From Cephaloticoccus sp. (lineage in GTDB: Bacteria; Verrucomicrobiota; Verrucomicrobiia; Opitutales; Opitutaceae): DNA of 64,000 nucleotides. Under the pieces are notes generated by a model that worked only from the letters and a program-made list of their open reading frames with translations, did not search any database and was not told the DNA's origin. The stretch is taken from the NCBI GenBank assembly GCA_030833445.1, contig JAURHD010000013.1:1-64000 (forward strand), written 5' to 3'. This document shows positions 35,829 to 44,183 of the stretch, in pieces. The number at the start of each line of letters is the position of its first letter. Position 1 is the stretch's first letter. The position numbers were made by a program, and so were the translations under genes.

Positions 35829-35847
35829 CCAACCTAATTCTAATTAA

Positions 35848-36210
<363 letters not shown>

Positions 36211-36228
36211 TCCACTCGACTGTTTTAC

Positions 36229-36261
36229 AAGGCCGGCTCCATAAACGGGGCCGGCCTTTTT
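36229..36261 (+). terminator. Intrinsic terminator after glnK1
   Basis: AGGCCGGC (36230-36237) and GCCGGCCT (36250-36257) form a perfect stem with TTTTT behind. It separates glnK1 from amtB2, so amtB2 needs its own promoter. Confidence 0.92.
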
Positions 36262-36289
36262 GCGTCATCTTTGCCGCGACGCCTTAGCG

Positions 36290-36306
36290 TGGCACTGCAT
36301 CTGCTA
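36290..36306 (+). promoter_or_regulatory. Candidate sigma-54 promoter of amtB2
   Basis: TGGCACTGCATCTGCTA has GG (36291-36292) and GC (36303-36304) 10 nt apart. The TGGCAC half is a perfect match to consensus. The predicted transcription start (about 36316) is only a few nt before the ATG at 36320, which would give a nearly leaderless mRNA. The ATG at 36356 could then be considered. Confidence 0.65.
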
Positions 36307-36319
36307 CATTAGTGGGGCT

Positions 36320-37753
36320 ATGAAACCCCCATACGCAGTAAAACTGCATCTAATCATGCTGCTGGCTTTGATCGGCTTGGCGGCACCCCACAGTTGGGCT
36401 CAGGAAGAAACGGCTGCGGCCGCCTTGCCTGAACCGACTCTTGAACAGCGCGTGGCCGATTTGGAGGCCTACATCAACAACACGGCTCGCACCCCGGACG
36501 TGGCTTCAAAGGTCGCCGGCCCCGGTCCTGGTCACAATGCCTGGCAGATGGTCAGCACCGCACTCGTCCTCTTCATGACGCTGCCGGGCTTGGCGCTCTT
36601 TTACGGAGGTTTGGTGCGCAAGAAGAACGTGCTTTCGGTGCTCGCGCAGTGCATGGGCATCGCGGGTCTGGTGAGCATCCTGTGGTGGGCGGTCGGCTAC
36701 AGCCTGTCGTTTGGCGGTGGCAACGCATTCATCGGCGACCTGTCGTTCAAGTTTTTTGAAGGCGTTAATCCCGGCAGCACGGGTGCGGGGTTTGAGTGGA
36801 TCAGCGACACCATGTGGGCGATGTTTCAACTCAGCTTTGCGATTATCACCCCGGCGCTGATGGTGGGGGCGATTGCTGAGCGGATGAAATTTTCCGCGGT
36901 GCTCCTCTTTGTGACGGTCTGGATGTTTGCAGTTTATTTTCCGTTTGCCCACATGGTTTGGGGCGGCACGGGTTTCATGTGCGGTCCGCTTAATGCTGAC
37001 GCCGGGATCCGGGCTATCGATTTCGCCGGCGGCACTGTAGTCCACATGACCTCCGGTTGGTCGGCCTTGGTGCTGTGTATCATTCTCGGACCGCGGCTGG
37101 GCTTCGGCAAAGAGCAAATGGCGCCGCATTCCATGGTGCTGTGTATGGTTGGCACCGGCATGCTTTGGGTCGGATGGTATGGCTTCAACGCCGGTTCCGC
37201 CCTCGGGGCCGATGCGATTGCATCCAACGCTTTTGCCACTACGACCCTTGCTGCGGCAGTGGCGGGTTTCAGCTGGGCTTCAGCTGAATGGTTACATCGC
37301 GGCAAACCCAGCGTGCTCGGCTTTTGTTCGGGTATCGTCGCGGGTCTGGTCGTGGTCACGCCGGGCGCGGGTTTTGTGACGGTCACCTCGTCAGTCATTA
37401 TGGGTGTGCTGGCCGGTATCGTGCCATTTCTGGCAGTATCGTATTTGAAGCGCCTGTTCGGCTATGACGATGCACTCGATACCTTCGGCGTGCACGGTGT
37501 GGGTGGCACCCTGGGAGCGATCCTGACCGGGGTGTTTGCGGATGAAAGCGTGAATTCGGTGGTCGGTCCGTTGAAGGACGGACTGGTGATCGAGCAACTG
37601 AAGGCCGTCGCCTTGACCATCGTCTGGAGTGTCGTCGCCACCGCGATCATTGCTTACGCCATCAAGGCCGTGATGGACATTCGTGTTTCACCGGAAGTCG
37701 AGCGTCAGGGGCTCGATATCAACGAGCACGGTGAGGAAGGCTATGTCAGTTAA
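36320..37753 (+). CDS. amtB: Ammonium transporter AmtB (second copy)
   Basis: A 477-residue Amt/Rh channel with signal peptide (LHLIMLLALIGLAAPHSWAQ), a short charged periplasmic segment (TLEQRVADLEAYINNTA) and eleven membrane helices. Pore elements: DFAGGTVVHMTSGWSALV with the first histidine, WVGWYGFNAGSALGAD, and DTFGVHGVGGTLGAILTG with the second. It is clearly diverged from AmtB1, unlike the adjacent PII proteins. glnK2 follows after 18 nt with no terminator, so the pair is cotranscribed. Own candidate sigma-54 promoter upstream. Confidence 0.95.
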   Translation: MKPPYAVKLHLIMLLALIGLAAPHSWAQEETAAAALPEPTLEQRVADLEAYINNTARTPDVASKVAGPGPGHNAWQMVSTALVLFMTLPGLALFYGGLVRKKNVLSVLAQCMGIAGLVSILWWAVGYSLSFGGGNAFIGDLSFKFFEGVNPGSTGAGFEWISDTMWAMFQLSFAIITPALMVGAIAERMKFSAVLLFVTVWMFAVYFPFAHMVWGGTGFMCGPLNADAGIRAIDFAGGTVVHMTSGWSALVLCIILGPRLGFGKEQMAPHSMVLCMVGTGMLWVGWYGFNAGSALGADAIASNAFATTTLAAAVAGFSWASAEWLHRGKPSVLGFCSGIVAGLVVVTPGAGFVTVTSSVIMGVLAGIVPFLAVSYLKRLFGYDDALDTFGVHGVGGTLGAILTGVFADESVNSVVGPLKDGLVIEQLKAVALTIVWSVVATAIIAYAIKAVMDIRVSPEVERQGLDINEHGEEGYVS

Positions 37754-38110
<357 letters not shown>

Positions 38111-38138
38111 TTCCTTCGGAGTAAACGTTTCTGCCCAT

Positions 38139-38169
38139 GGCCGGTCCCTGTGAAGGGGCCGGTCTTTTT
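38139..38169 (+). terminator. Intrinsic terminator after glnK2
   Basis: GGCCGGTCCC (38139-38148) pairs with GGGGCCGGTC (38155-38164) with two wobble pairs, then TTTTT. The T-run overlaps the stop codon of the convergent TPR gene. Confidence 0.85.
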
Positions 38170-38653
38170 ATGAGCCCAATTTCCGAGCGTAGTGCCGCAA
38201 GGCCCGTTGGTAGGCCGTCAGACCGGGATCGTCTGTCGTGTCGCAGAGCACCTCGAGGGTGAGTTTCAAGGCCTCCGTGGGTTGCCCGAGGTCATGTAGA
38301 GTCAGCGCGAGGAAGACGTCGAACTCCCGGTTGTCGGGAAACTGGGCCTGACCAGAACGCAGCACTTCGGCGGAGCGTTCAAACTGGCCAAGATTGCGCA
38401 AAGTGGAGCCCAAGCCGATCAAGGCACCGGCGAGTTCGTTCTCCGGCAGGCCGAGCGCAACCGCCTTTTCGTAAAAGGGCAGCGCCTCCGCTTCCCGTCC
38501 GAGCACATCGCAGGTCCACGCGAGCTGATAGTTGATCTCGGCGACATTGGGGTAACGCGCATCGAGATCCTTGAGTTGACCGAGCACGTGTTCCACCTGG
38601 CCGCCATGGCGTGCACCGGTGATGGCGTCGAGTTCTTCGCGCCAAGCGCTCAT
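38168..38653 (-). CDS. Tetratricopeptide-repeat protein
   Basis: A 161-residue, all-helical soluble protein with about three to four TPR units (PNVAEINYQLAWTCDVLGREAEALPFYEKAVALGL, NELAGALIGLGSTLRNLGQFERSAEVLRSGQAQFP, REFDVFLALTLHDLGQPTEALKLTLEVL). TPRs bind proteins; the partner is unknown. The protein pattern resembles small TPR proteins of about 130-160 residues found in many bacteria. Heptamer repeats begin at its start codon. Confidence 0.85.
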   Translation of the reverse strand: MSAWREELDAITGARHGGQVEHVLGQLKDLDARYPNVAEINYQLAWTCDVLGREAEALPFYEKAVALGLPENELAGALIGLGSTLRNLGQFERSAEVLRSGQAQFPDNREFDVFLALTLHDLGQPTEALKLTLEVLCDTTDDPGLTAYQRALRHYARKLGS

Positions 38654-38687
38654 AGCGGTAAGCGATAAGCGATAAGCTGTAAGACGA
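38653..38687. repeat. Heptamer repeat tract upstream of the TPR gene
   Basis: Five 7-nt units in perfect register: TAGCGGT, AAGCGAT, AAGCGAT, AAGCTGT, AAGACGA. The first base overlaps the ATG of the TPR gene. The tract occupies most of the 52-nt spacer to thrS. Same style as the tracts at 23662-23845 and 40660-40687. Confidence 0.8.
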
Positions 38688-38705
38688 TCATACCGGTAGA
38701 GGGCG

Positions 38706-40646
38706 TTAGGCTTCCGGTTTTTGTGCTACAACTTCTGGCTTCGTCTTCACGGCCAAGGCTCGGGTCGTGATTTCCTGCTTCACCTTGGCGAGGTAATCGT
38801 CGGCGGTCATTACGCCTTCGTCGCCCTTGGCGCGGCTGCGGACTGAGACGCTGTTCGCCTCAGCCTCTTTCTGGCCGATCACGAGCGTGTAGGGCACCTT
38901 GTCGAGTTCGGCACGGCGGATCTTGGCCCCGAGCTTGTCGCTATGCTCATCGAGGGTCGCGCGAATACCCGCGGCTTTGAGATTGGCGAGGAGAGCGTGG
39001 GAGTAATCCGCGACCTTGTCGCTGATCGGCACAAGGCGGGCCTGTTCAGGCGCGAGCCACACCGGGAAATCGCCGCCGAAGTGCTCGATGAGCACGCCGC
39101 AGAAACGCTCCATCGAACCGAACGGCGCGCGGTGGATCATCACCGGGCGGTGCTTCTCATTGTCCGCGCCGATGTAGTTGAGATCGAACCGAACGGGCAG
39201 GACGTAGTCCACCTGCACGGTGCCGAGCTGCCATTCGCGGCCGATCACATCCTTGACCACGAAGTCGATCTTCGGGCCATAGAAAGCGGCTTCACCGGGT
39301 TCCTCGGTAAATGGCACGCCAAGAGTGGCGGCGGCCTTGCGGCAGGCGTCTTCGGCGGCATCCCACTTGGCGGGATCGCCGGTGAATTTGCTGCTGTCGG
39401 GATCGCGCAGACCGACCCGCACGCGGTAGTCCGACATGCCAAGCGTAGTCAGCACGGTTTTAACGAGTGAAAGACAGCCGAGCACTTCGGCGGCGACTTG
39501 GTCCTCGGTGCAGAAAAGGTGGGCGTCATCCTGGGTGAAACCGCGGACGCGGGTCATGCCATTGAGTTCGCCGGATTGTTCCCAGCGATATACCGTGCCG
39601 AACTCGGCGAGACGCACCGGTAGGTCTCGGTAGCTGTGCGGCTGCGAGTCGAAGATCTTGATGTGATGCGGACAGTTCATCGGCTTCAGCATGAAGCCAT
39701 CGAGCAGCTTGCTCGGACCCATCACGCGTTCCGGGCCGACGATTTCCTTGCCGGCGCGTTCGTTGAGGGCGGCGGCAAAGGGTGCGGAGACCGCTTCGAG
39801 CCGGGCGATCATTTCGGCGCAGCCGCAACCTTCGTGGGCGATCTTGGCCAATTGGTCAGGCTCGGCGATGGCGGGGAATTGCGACTCCTTGTAGTAGGGG
39901 AAGTGACCGGAGGTCTTGTAGAGGGTGAGCTTGCCGATGTGCGGGGTGAAGACCTGTGAGTAACCCTGCTTGCGCAGTTCCTCGCTGATGAAGTTTTGCA
40001 GTTCCTGCCGGAGGATCGAACCGTTGGGCGTCCAGAGGATCAGGCCTTGGCCGACATCTTCATCGATATGAAACAGCTTCAGGTCGCGGCCGATCTTGCG
40101 ATGGTCGCGCGCCTTGGCCTGCTCCATGCGCTCGAGATAGGCGGCTAATTCTTCCTTCGACTCGAAGGCCGTGCCGTAGATGCGCTGGAGCTGCTTGTTC
40201 TTCTCGTCGCCGCGATGATAGGCGCCGGCAATCGAGAGCAGCTTGAAGGCTTTGAGCTTGGACGAATAGCGCACGTGGGTGCCGGCGCAGAGATCCATAA
40301 ACTCGCCGTTTTCGTAGAACGAAATAGCTTCCCCTTCCGGAATGTCGGCCAGACGACCCAATTTGTAGCGTTCCTGTCCGCGCGACTTGATGATTTCGAC
40401 GGCTTCCTCGCGGGAGACCTCCTTGCGCATGAAGGCCTGGTTTTCCTTGGTGATCTTTTTCATCTCCTCCTCGATTTTGACGAGGTCGTCGGCGGTGAAT
40501 TTGTGGTCGAGATCAATATCGTAATAGAAGCCCGTGTCGGTCGGGGGACCGATGTCGAGTTTGGCGTCCGGGAACAGGCGCAGCACGGCGGTCGCTAGCA
40601 CGTGCGAACACGAGTGGCGGATTTCTTCTAGGGGAGTCATGGACAT
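38706..40646 (-). CDS. thrS: Threonyl-tRNA synthetase lacking the TGS domain
   Basis: A 646-residue class II synthetase. It starts directly in the N2 editing domain: RHSCSHVLATAV (HxxxH), and later DLCAGTHVRYSSKLKAFKLLSIAGAYHRG (CxGTH-type). The usual 60-residue TGS domain is absent. The catalytic core has an insertion of about 45 residues (CGCAEMIARLEAVSAPFAAAL region) before the zinc ligands in FMLKPMNCPHHIKIF, RGFTQDDAHLFC and VMIHRAPFGSMERF. The anticodon domain is complete and ends in a basic/Ala tail. The ATG at 40646 or 40640 is the only reasonable start, since upstream codons overlap cysS. No T-box is seen. Confidence 0.95.
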   Translation of the reverse strand: MSMTPLEEIRHSCSHVLATAVLRLFPDAKLDIGPPTDTGFYYDIDLDHKFTADDLVKIEEEMKKITKENQAFMRKEVSREEAVEIIKSRGQERYKLGRLADIPEGEAISFYENGEFMDLCAGTHVRYSSKLKAFKLLSIAGAYHRGDEKNKQLQRIYGTAFESKEELAAYLERMEQAKARDHRKIGRDLKLFHIDEDVGQGLILWTPNGSILRQELQNFISEELRKQGYSQVFTPHIGKLTLYKTSGHFPYYKESQFPAIAEPDQLAKIAHEGCGCAEMIARLEAVSAPFAAALNERAGKEIVGPERVMGPSKLLDGFMLKPMNCPHHIKIFDSQPHSYRDLPVRLAEFGTVYRWEQSGELNGMTRVRGFTQDDAHLFCTEDQVAAEVLGCLSLVKTVLTTLGMSDYRVRVGLRDPDSSKFTGDPAKWDAAEDACRKAAATLGVPFTEEPGEAAFYGPKIDFVVKDVIGREWQLGTVQVDYVLPVRFDLNYIGADNEKHRPVMIHRAPFGSMERFCGVLIEHFGGDFPVWLAPEQARLVPISDKVADYSHALLANLKAAGIRATLDEHSDKLGAKIRRAELDKVPYTLVIGQKEAEANSVSVRSRAKGDEGVMTADDYLAKVKQEITTRALAVKTKPEVVAQKPEA

Positions 40647-40659
40647 GATAATAAATGGT

Positions 40660-40687
40660 TGGCTGTAAGCAGTAGGCTTTAAGCTTT
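40660..40687. repeat. Heptamer repeat tract between cysS and thrS
   Basis: Four 7-nt units: TGGCTGT, AAGCAGT, AGGCTTT, AAGCTTT. The tract overlaps the cysS stop codon (40679-40681) and lies just upstream of thrS. Related in pattern to the two other heptamer tracts. Confidence 0.7.
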
Positions 40688-42121
40688 TTTGAGAGGTTCG
40701 AGTGAGTAGCCGTCCTTGCGGTCGAGCATGGACCAACCGGCGCTGGTGAGGTCAGCGCGCAATTTGTCGGCCGTGGCAAAGTCCTTGGACTGCTTCGCAG
40801 CCCAGCGTTGCTCCGCGAGGGAAACGACCTCGGCCGGCGCCTCGGCCTTGGCTAAAGCAACAGGAAAATAAAAGCCAAATGCGAATAATACCAACTGAAG
40901 CCCTGCATATTGTGACGCGAATCGCTCAGTGCTATCCTCACCCAAGGGTTTTACTGATTTAAGAGCGGTTGATAGCAGGCCAAGAGCATGTGGAGTATTC
41001 AGATCGTCGTTTAGTGCCTCAATTACTGCTAGAAACTCAGGAGCCGGTTTGGCTTTCTGACCCTTTGAGTGAAACTGCAGATATTGGTTAACTGTATCGT
41101 AATGTCCGAGATTGGCTCGTGCCGCATGAAGAGACTCTACAGTAAAATTCAGCTGTTTCCGTGGATGAGATGAAAGTAGTGCCACACGCAATTCAGCCGG
41201 ATGGTATCCCATCAAACGTGTAATATCCTCTAGCGTGTAGAGATTACCAAGTGACTTGCTCATCTTCTTGCCGTCCACGAGGAGGTGTTCGCTGTGATAC
41301 CAGTGTCGGGCGAAAGTCGTGCCGTTGCAGCATTCGCTTTGGGCGATTTCGTTTTCGTGATGGGGGAAAAGCAAATCCACCCCACCGGTATGCAGGTCGA
41401 TGGTGTCGCCGAGATGCTTCTTGCTCATCGCACTGCACTCGATGTGCCAGCCGGGTCGGCCCCGCCCCCATGGGCTGTCCCAAGCGTTTTCGCCGTCCTC
41501 GGGTTTATGCGCCTTCCAAAGGGCGAAGTCGGTAGCGTCTTCCTTTTCATCGGCATCGACACTGGTGGTGTCCTTGCCGGTGTTGCCGCTGGCAAAGGCA
41601 GAACCCTGTTTCAGTTCACGTTCCTTTACCCGGGAGAGCCGACCATAATTGTCGAACGAAGCTACTTTGAAATACACGGAGCCGTCGGCCGCGCGGTAGG
41701 CGTTACCTTTCTCCATGAGCACTTCGATCATGTCGACCTGCTCCTTGACGTGGCCCGTGGCCGTTGGTTCGACGTGGGGCGACAACAGGTTCAGCGCCTT
41801 GCAGTCCGCGTGGAATTTGTCGGTCCACTGCTTCGTAACCTCGGCCAGCGGACGGCCCTCTTCGCGAGCGCGGCGAATGGTCTTGTCGTCCACATCGGTG
41901 AGGTTGCGGACGTGCTTCACCTTGTCTTGGCCAAATTCGAGCTCCAGCAGGCGGCGGATGACGTCGTTCACCACATTGGTGCGGAAATTACCGATATGGG
42001 CGGGGGCGTAGACCGTCGGACCGCAGTTATAGAATGTGAAAATGTCCTTGGGATCGGTCGGATCGGGCCGGCGGAGTTCGCGCGGGCTGCGGGAGAGAGA
42101 GTCGTAAAGCTTGAGGGCCAT
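40679..42121 (-). CDS. cysS: Cysteinyl-tRNA synthetase
   Basis: A 480-residue class I synthetase. Zinc ligands C33 (YNCGPTVY), C229 (HIECSAM), H254 and E258 (FPHHENEIAQSE), HIGN at 42-45 and KMSKS at 286-290. An acidic 15-residue insert (GKDTTSVDADEKED) lies before the second zinc cysteine. The coding region after KMSKS (about residues 291-424, positions 41255-40850) is visibly richer in A/T than the rest of the gene and the neighbours, although the reading frame is intact. The gene precedes thrS by 32 nt and they may be cotranscribed. It is divergent from hemB. Confidence 0.96.
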   Translation of the reverse strand: MALKLYDSLSRSPRELRRPDPTDPKDIFTFYNCGPTVYAPAHIGNFRTNVVNDVIRRLLELEFGQDKVKHVRNLTDVDDKTIRRAREEGRPLAEVTKQWTDKFHADCKALNLLSPHVEPTATGHVKEQVDMIEVLMEKGNAYRAADGSVYFKVASFDNYGRLSRVKERELKQGSAFASGNTGKDTTSVDADEKEDATDFALWKAHKPEDGENAWDSPWGRGRPGWHIECSAMSKKHLGDTIDLHTGGVDLLFPHHENEIAQSECCNGTTFARHWYHSEHLLVDGKKMSKSLGNLYTLEDITRLMGYHPAELRVALLSSHPRKQLNFTVESLHAARANLGHYDTVNQYLQFHSKGQKAKPAPEFLAVIEALNDDLNTPHALGLLSTALKSVKPLGEDSTERFASQYAGLQLVLFAFGFYFPVALAKAEAPAEVVSLAEQRWAAKQSKDFATADKLRADLTSAGWSMLDRKDGYSLEPLKKA

Positions 42122-42154
42122 GAAAATGAGAGAAGAGGTTGGCTAACAGGTTTT

Positions 42155-42203
42155 CCGCCGAAGCGGAACGGTGTTGTTCCCGCCTCCACCGAGGCTTCGG
42201 CGG
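42155..42203. repeat. Inverted repeat in the cysS-hemB divergent region
   Basis: CCGCCGAAGC (42155-42164) and GCTTCGGCGG (42194-42203) form a perfect 10-bp inverted repeat, with an inner GGAAC/GTTCC hairpin. The core GGCTTCGGCGG also occurs at 46403-46413 just after tRNA-Leu. The rest of the 221-nt region shows no recognised gene. Confidence 0.5.
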
Positions 42204-42342
42204 GCAAGGCGGACTGTTGTGAATGCTCAGAGCAAACAACAGCAACCCGTAGTTCGCGTCGTGGAGGTCTGACGCGTCAGGGTGCAAAAACATGTGGCGG
42301 GCAACGTCATGGCGTGCTTAGGTGGCTGGCAGAACACCGCTT

Positions 42343-43356
42343 ATGTCACAGGAATTCAAGCTCGATTTGCCCATACGTCCCCGGCGTCTGCGTCGGACGG
42401 CCGGCTTGCGCGCCATGGTTGAGGAAACCGTGCTGCGACCGGCTGATTTCATTGCCCCGCTGTTTGTGATCGACGGGAAAGGCCGACCCGAACCGGTCAA
42501 GTCCATGCCGGGGGTGAGCCGCCTGAACATCACGGATTTGGTGAAGGAATGCCGGGCCCTGGCCAAACTCGGCGTGCCGGCCGTCGCCTTGTTCCCCAAG
42601 CTGGATGCCAAGTTGAAGGACGCGGACGGCACCCGGGCCCTCGATGAAGACGGGCTGATTTTGCGCGCGGTGCGCGCAGTCAAAAAGGCCGTGCCTGGTC
42701 TGACGGTGATCACCGACATTGCGTTGGATCCCTACACCACGCACGGACACGACGGGGTGTTGACCCCTGCGCAAGATGATGTGGATAACGATCGCACGGT
42801 GGGCATTCTTTGCGAGATGGCCGTGCTGCACGCCGAAGCGGGGGTCGATATCGTGGCGCCCTCCGATATGATGGACGGCAGGATCGGTGCGATCCGTGAA
42901 GTGCTGGATATCGCTGATTTTACCGGAACGGCCATCATGGCTTATTCTGCAAAATTCAATTCGGCCTATTACGGCCCGTTCCGCGATGCGGTGGGCAGCG
43001 CCAAGGCCGCCGGCACGAACGTGCTCAGCAAGGCGACCTACCAACTCAATCCCGCCAATCGACGCGAGTCCCTGATTGAGGCGACACTCGATGTGGCCGA
43101 GGGGGCGGACATCGTCATGGTAAAACCGGCAGGTCCCTATCTGGACATCATTCGCGAAGTGCGCGACGCATCTACCACCCCGATTGCAGCCTACCAGGTT
43201 TCCGGCGAATACGCGCAAATCCACGCTGCCGCCAAATTGGGTTGGCTCGATTACGAGCGCTGCCGGCATGAATCCCTTCTCGCTATCAAGCGGGCCGGGG
43301 CAGATCTGATTCTCACTTATTTCGCCAAGGAGATGGCGACCTTGCTGAGTAAGTGA
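42343..43356 (+). CDS. hemB: Porphobilinogen synthase (delta-aminolevulinate dehydratase)
   Basis: A 337-residue enzyme condensing two 5-aminolevulinate molecules, early in tetrapyrrole (haem, B12) synthesis. Catalytic lysines are in MAYSAKFNSAYYGPFRDA and MVKPAGPYLDII. The metal site reads ITDIALDPYTTHGHDG, with aspartate rather than the cysteine triad, so it is the magnesium/potassium type rather than zinc type. The start at 42343 matches family N-termini (RPRRLRRTAGLRAMVEET follows). HemH is also encoded in the window. Confidence 0.96.
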   Translation: MSQEFKLDLPIRPRRLRRTAGLRAMVEETVLRPADFIAPLFVIDGKGRPEPVKSMPGVSRLNITDLVKECRALAKLGVPAVALFPKLDAKLKDADGTRALDEDGLILRAVRAVKKAVPGLTVITDIALDPYTTHGHDGVLTPAQDDVDNDRTVGILCEMAVLHAEAGVDIVAPSDMMDGRIGAIREVLDIADFTGTAIMAYSAKFNSAYYGPFRDAVGSAKAAGTNVLSKATYQLNPANRRESLIEATLDVAEGADIVMVKPAGPYLDIIREVRDASTTPIAAYQVSGEYAQIHAAAKLGWLDYERCRHESLLAIKRAGADLILTYFAKEMATLLSK

Positions 43357-43378
43357 TGCACAAATTTTTGGCTGTGAT

Positions 43379-43427
43379 ATAGCCGCATCGCTGTTGCGGG
43401 GTCGACGACCCCGGTTATAGCAGCTAT
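43379..43427. other. Nested hairpin between hemB and the export lipoprotein gene
   Basis: CGGGGTC (43397-43403) and GACCCCG (43407-43413) form a tight stem, enclosed by GCTG/CAGC and ATAGC/GCTAT pairs. It lies between convergent genes and may end both transcripts, but there is no T-run. Confidence 0.5.
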
Positions 43428-43466
43428 GTCGAAAATGCGATTCGGTGATCTCGCCCTGCAAATTTA

Positions 43467-44060
43467 TTAGAACGCCGAACGTGGCACCTGAATCGAATCG
43501 CCCGGCATGAGCAGCACATCTTGGGCGGGATTTTTTTGCGCCAAGGTCACGTTGATATCATAGGCGTCTTGATCGCGGGCGATCGTCACCCGACTTTCCT
43601 TGGCGTAAAGAGTGAACCCTCCGGCGGACTGGATGGCCTTGGTCAAAGTCAGATCGGGCGTCCAGATGATCCGGCCCGGGCGAGTGACCTCGCCGCCGAT
43701 ATAAACATAACGTTCGGTCACGGTGACCGATACATCGACGACCTTGTAGATCTTGCGCTCGATGTAGGTTTCCTTGATCCGCTGGGAGAGTTCGCCCGTG
43801 GTCACCCCCGCCGCGGTCAGATTGCCGATATAGGGCAGACTGATGACCCCTTGTTCATCAAGCTGAACGTTGTTGATGGTGGGGTCGGGGATACTCTGCA
43901 GGGATACCGCCAGGCTATCGCCGGGACGTAATTGAGCGGAAGAAGTGGTGGCTGGGATTCGCGGATTTGATCCCGTCGTCGCATCCGTGCTGCAACCGGC
44001 GACCGCCGCGATCAGGCTGGCAAGTAAAAGAGTTAGCCAGATACGGGTTGAATAAAACAT
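43467..44060 (-). CDS. Polysaccharide export (Wza-like) lipoprotein
   Basis: A 197-residue lipoprotein. The signal peptide ends in a lipobox (LIAAVAGCS, Cys near residue 23). A Poly_export domain follows (LRPGDSLAVSLQSIPDPTINNVQLDEQGVISLPYIGNLTAAGVTTGELSQRIKETY), then an SLBB-like segment (VYIGGEVTRPGRIIWTPDLTLTKAIQSAGGF). It is shorter than Wza (about 380 residues) and lacks the C-terminal membrane helix, as in many small export proteins of Verrucomicrobia and Planctomycetes. It likely takes part in exopolysaccharide or capsule secretion; no glycosyltransferase genes are adjacent. Confidence 0.88.
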   Translation of the reverse strand: MFYSTRIWLTLLLASLIAAVAGCSTDATTGSNPRIPATTSSAQLRPGDSLAVSLQSIPDPTINNVQLDEQGVISLPYIGNLTAAGVTTGELSQRIKETYIERKIYKVVDVSVTVTERYVYIGGEVTRPGRIIWTPDLTLTKAIQSAGGFTLYAKESRVTIARDQDAYDINVTLAQKNPAQDVLLMPGDSIQVPRSAF

Positions 44061-44127
44061 GCAGTCCCTAGGCAGTTGATTCGATCGCAAAAGGCAATCT
44101 TACATGGCGCTCGAACTTACCCGGCAT

Positions 44128-44160
44128 AAAAAACGGCGGTCTGATTGACCGCCGTTTAAA
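44128..44160 (-). terminator. Intrinsic terminator of the acidic-tail protein gene
   Basis: Perfect 11-bp stem AAACGGCGGTC (44131-44141) and GACCGCCGTTT (44147-44157) with a 5-nt loop; on the minus strand six T follow. It lies 24 nt after the stop codon at 44184. Confidence 0.92.
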
Positions 44161-44183
44161 GTATTTGGGAGTGGGATCAGGCC

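Noticed and set aside
38651-38700. CRISPR-like array
   Set aside because: Units are 7 nt with no spacers; there are no cas genes in the window.
40647-40700. T-box leader upstream of thrS
   Set aside because: The spacer is only 32 nt and holds heptamer repeats; no T-box sequence.
41285-42469. Plus-strand frame of 394 codons opposite cysS
   Set aside because: Overlaps cysS fully and the hemB start; no domain pattern.
42346-43461. Minus-strand frame of 371 codons opposite hemB
   Set aside because: Shadow of hemB; no recognisable domain.
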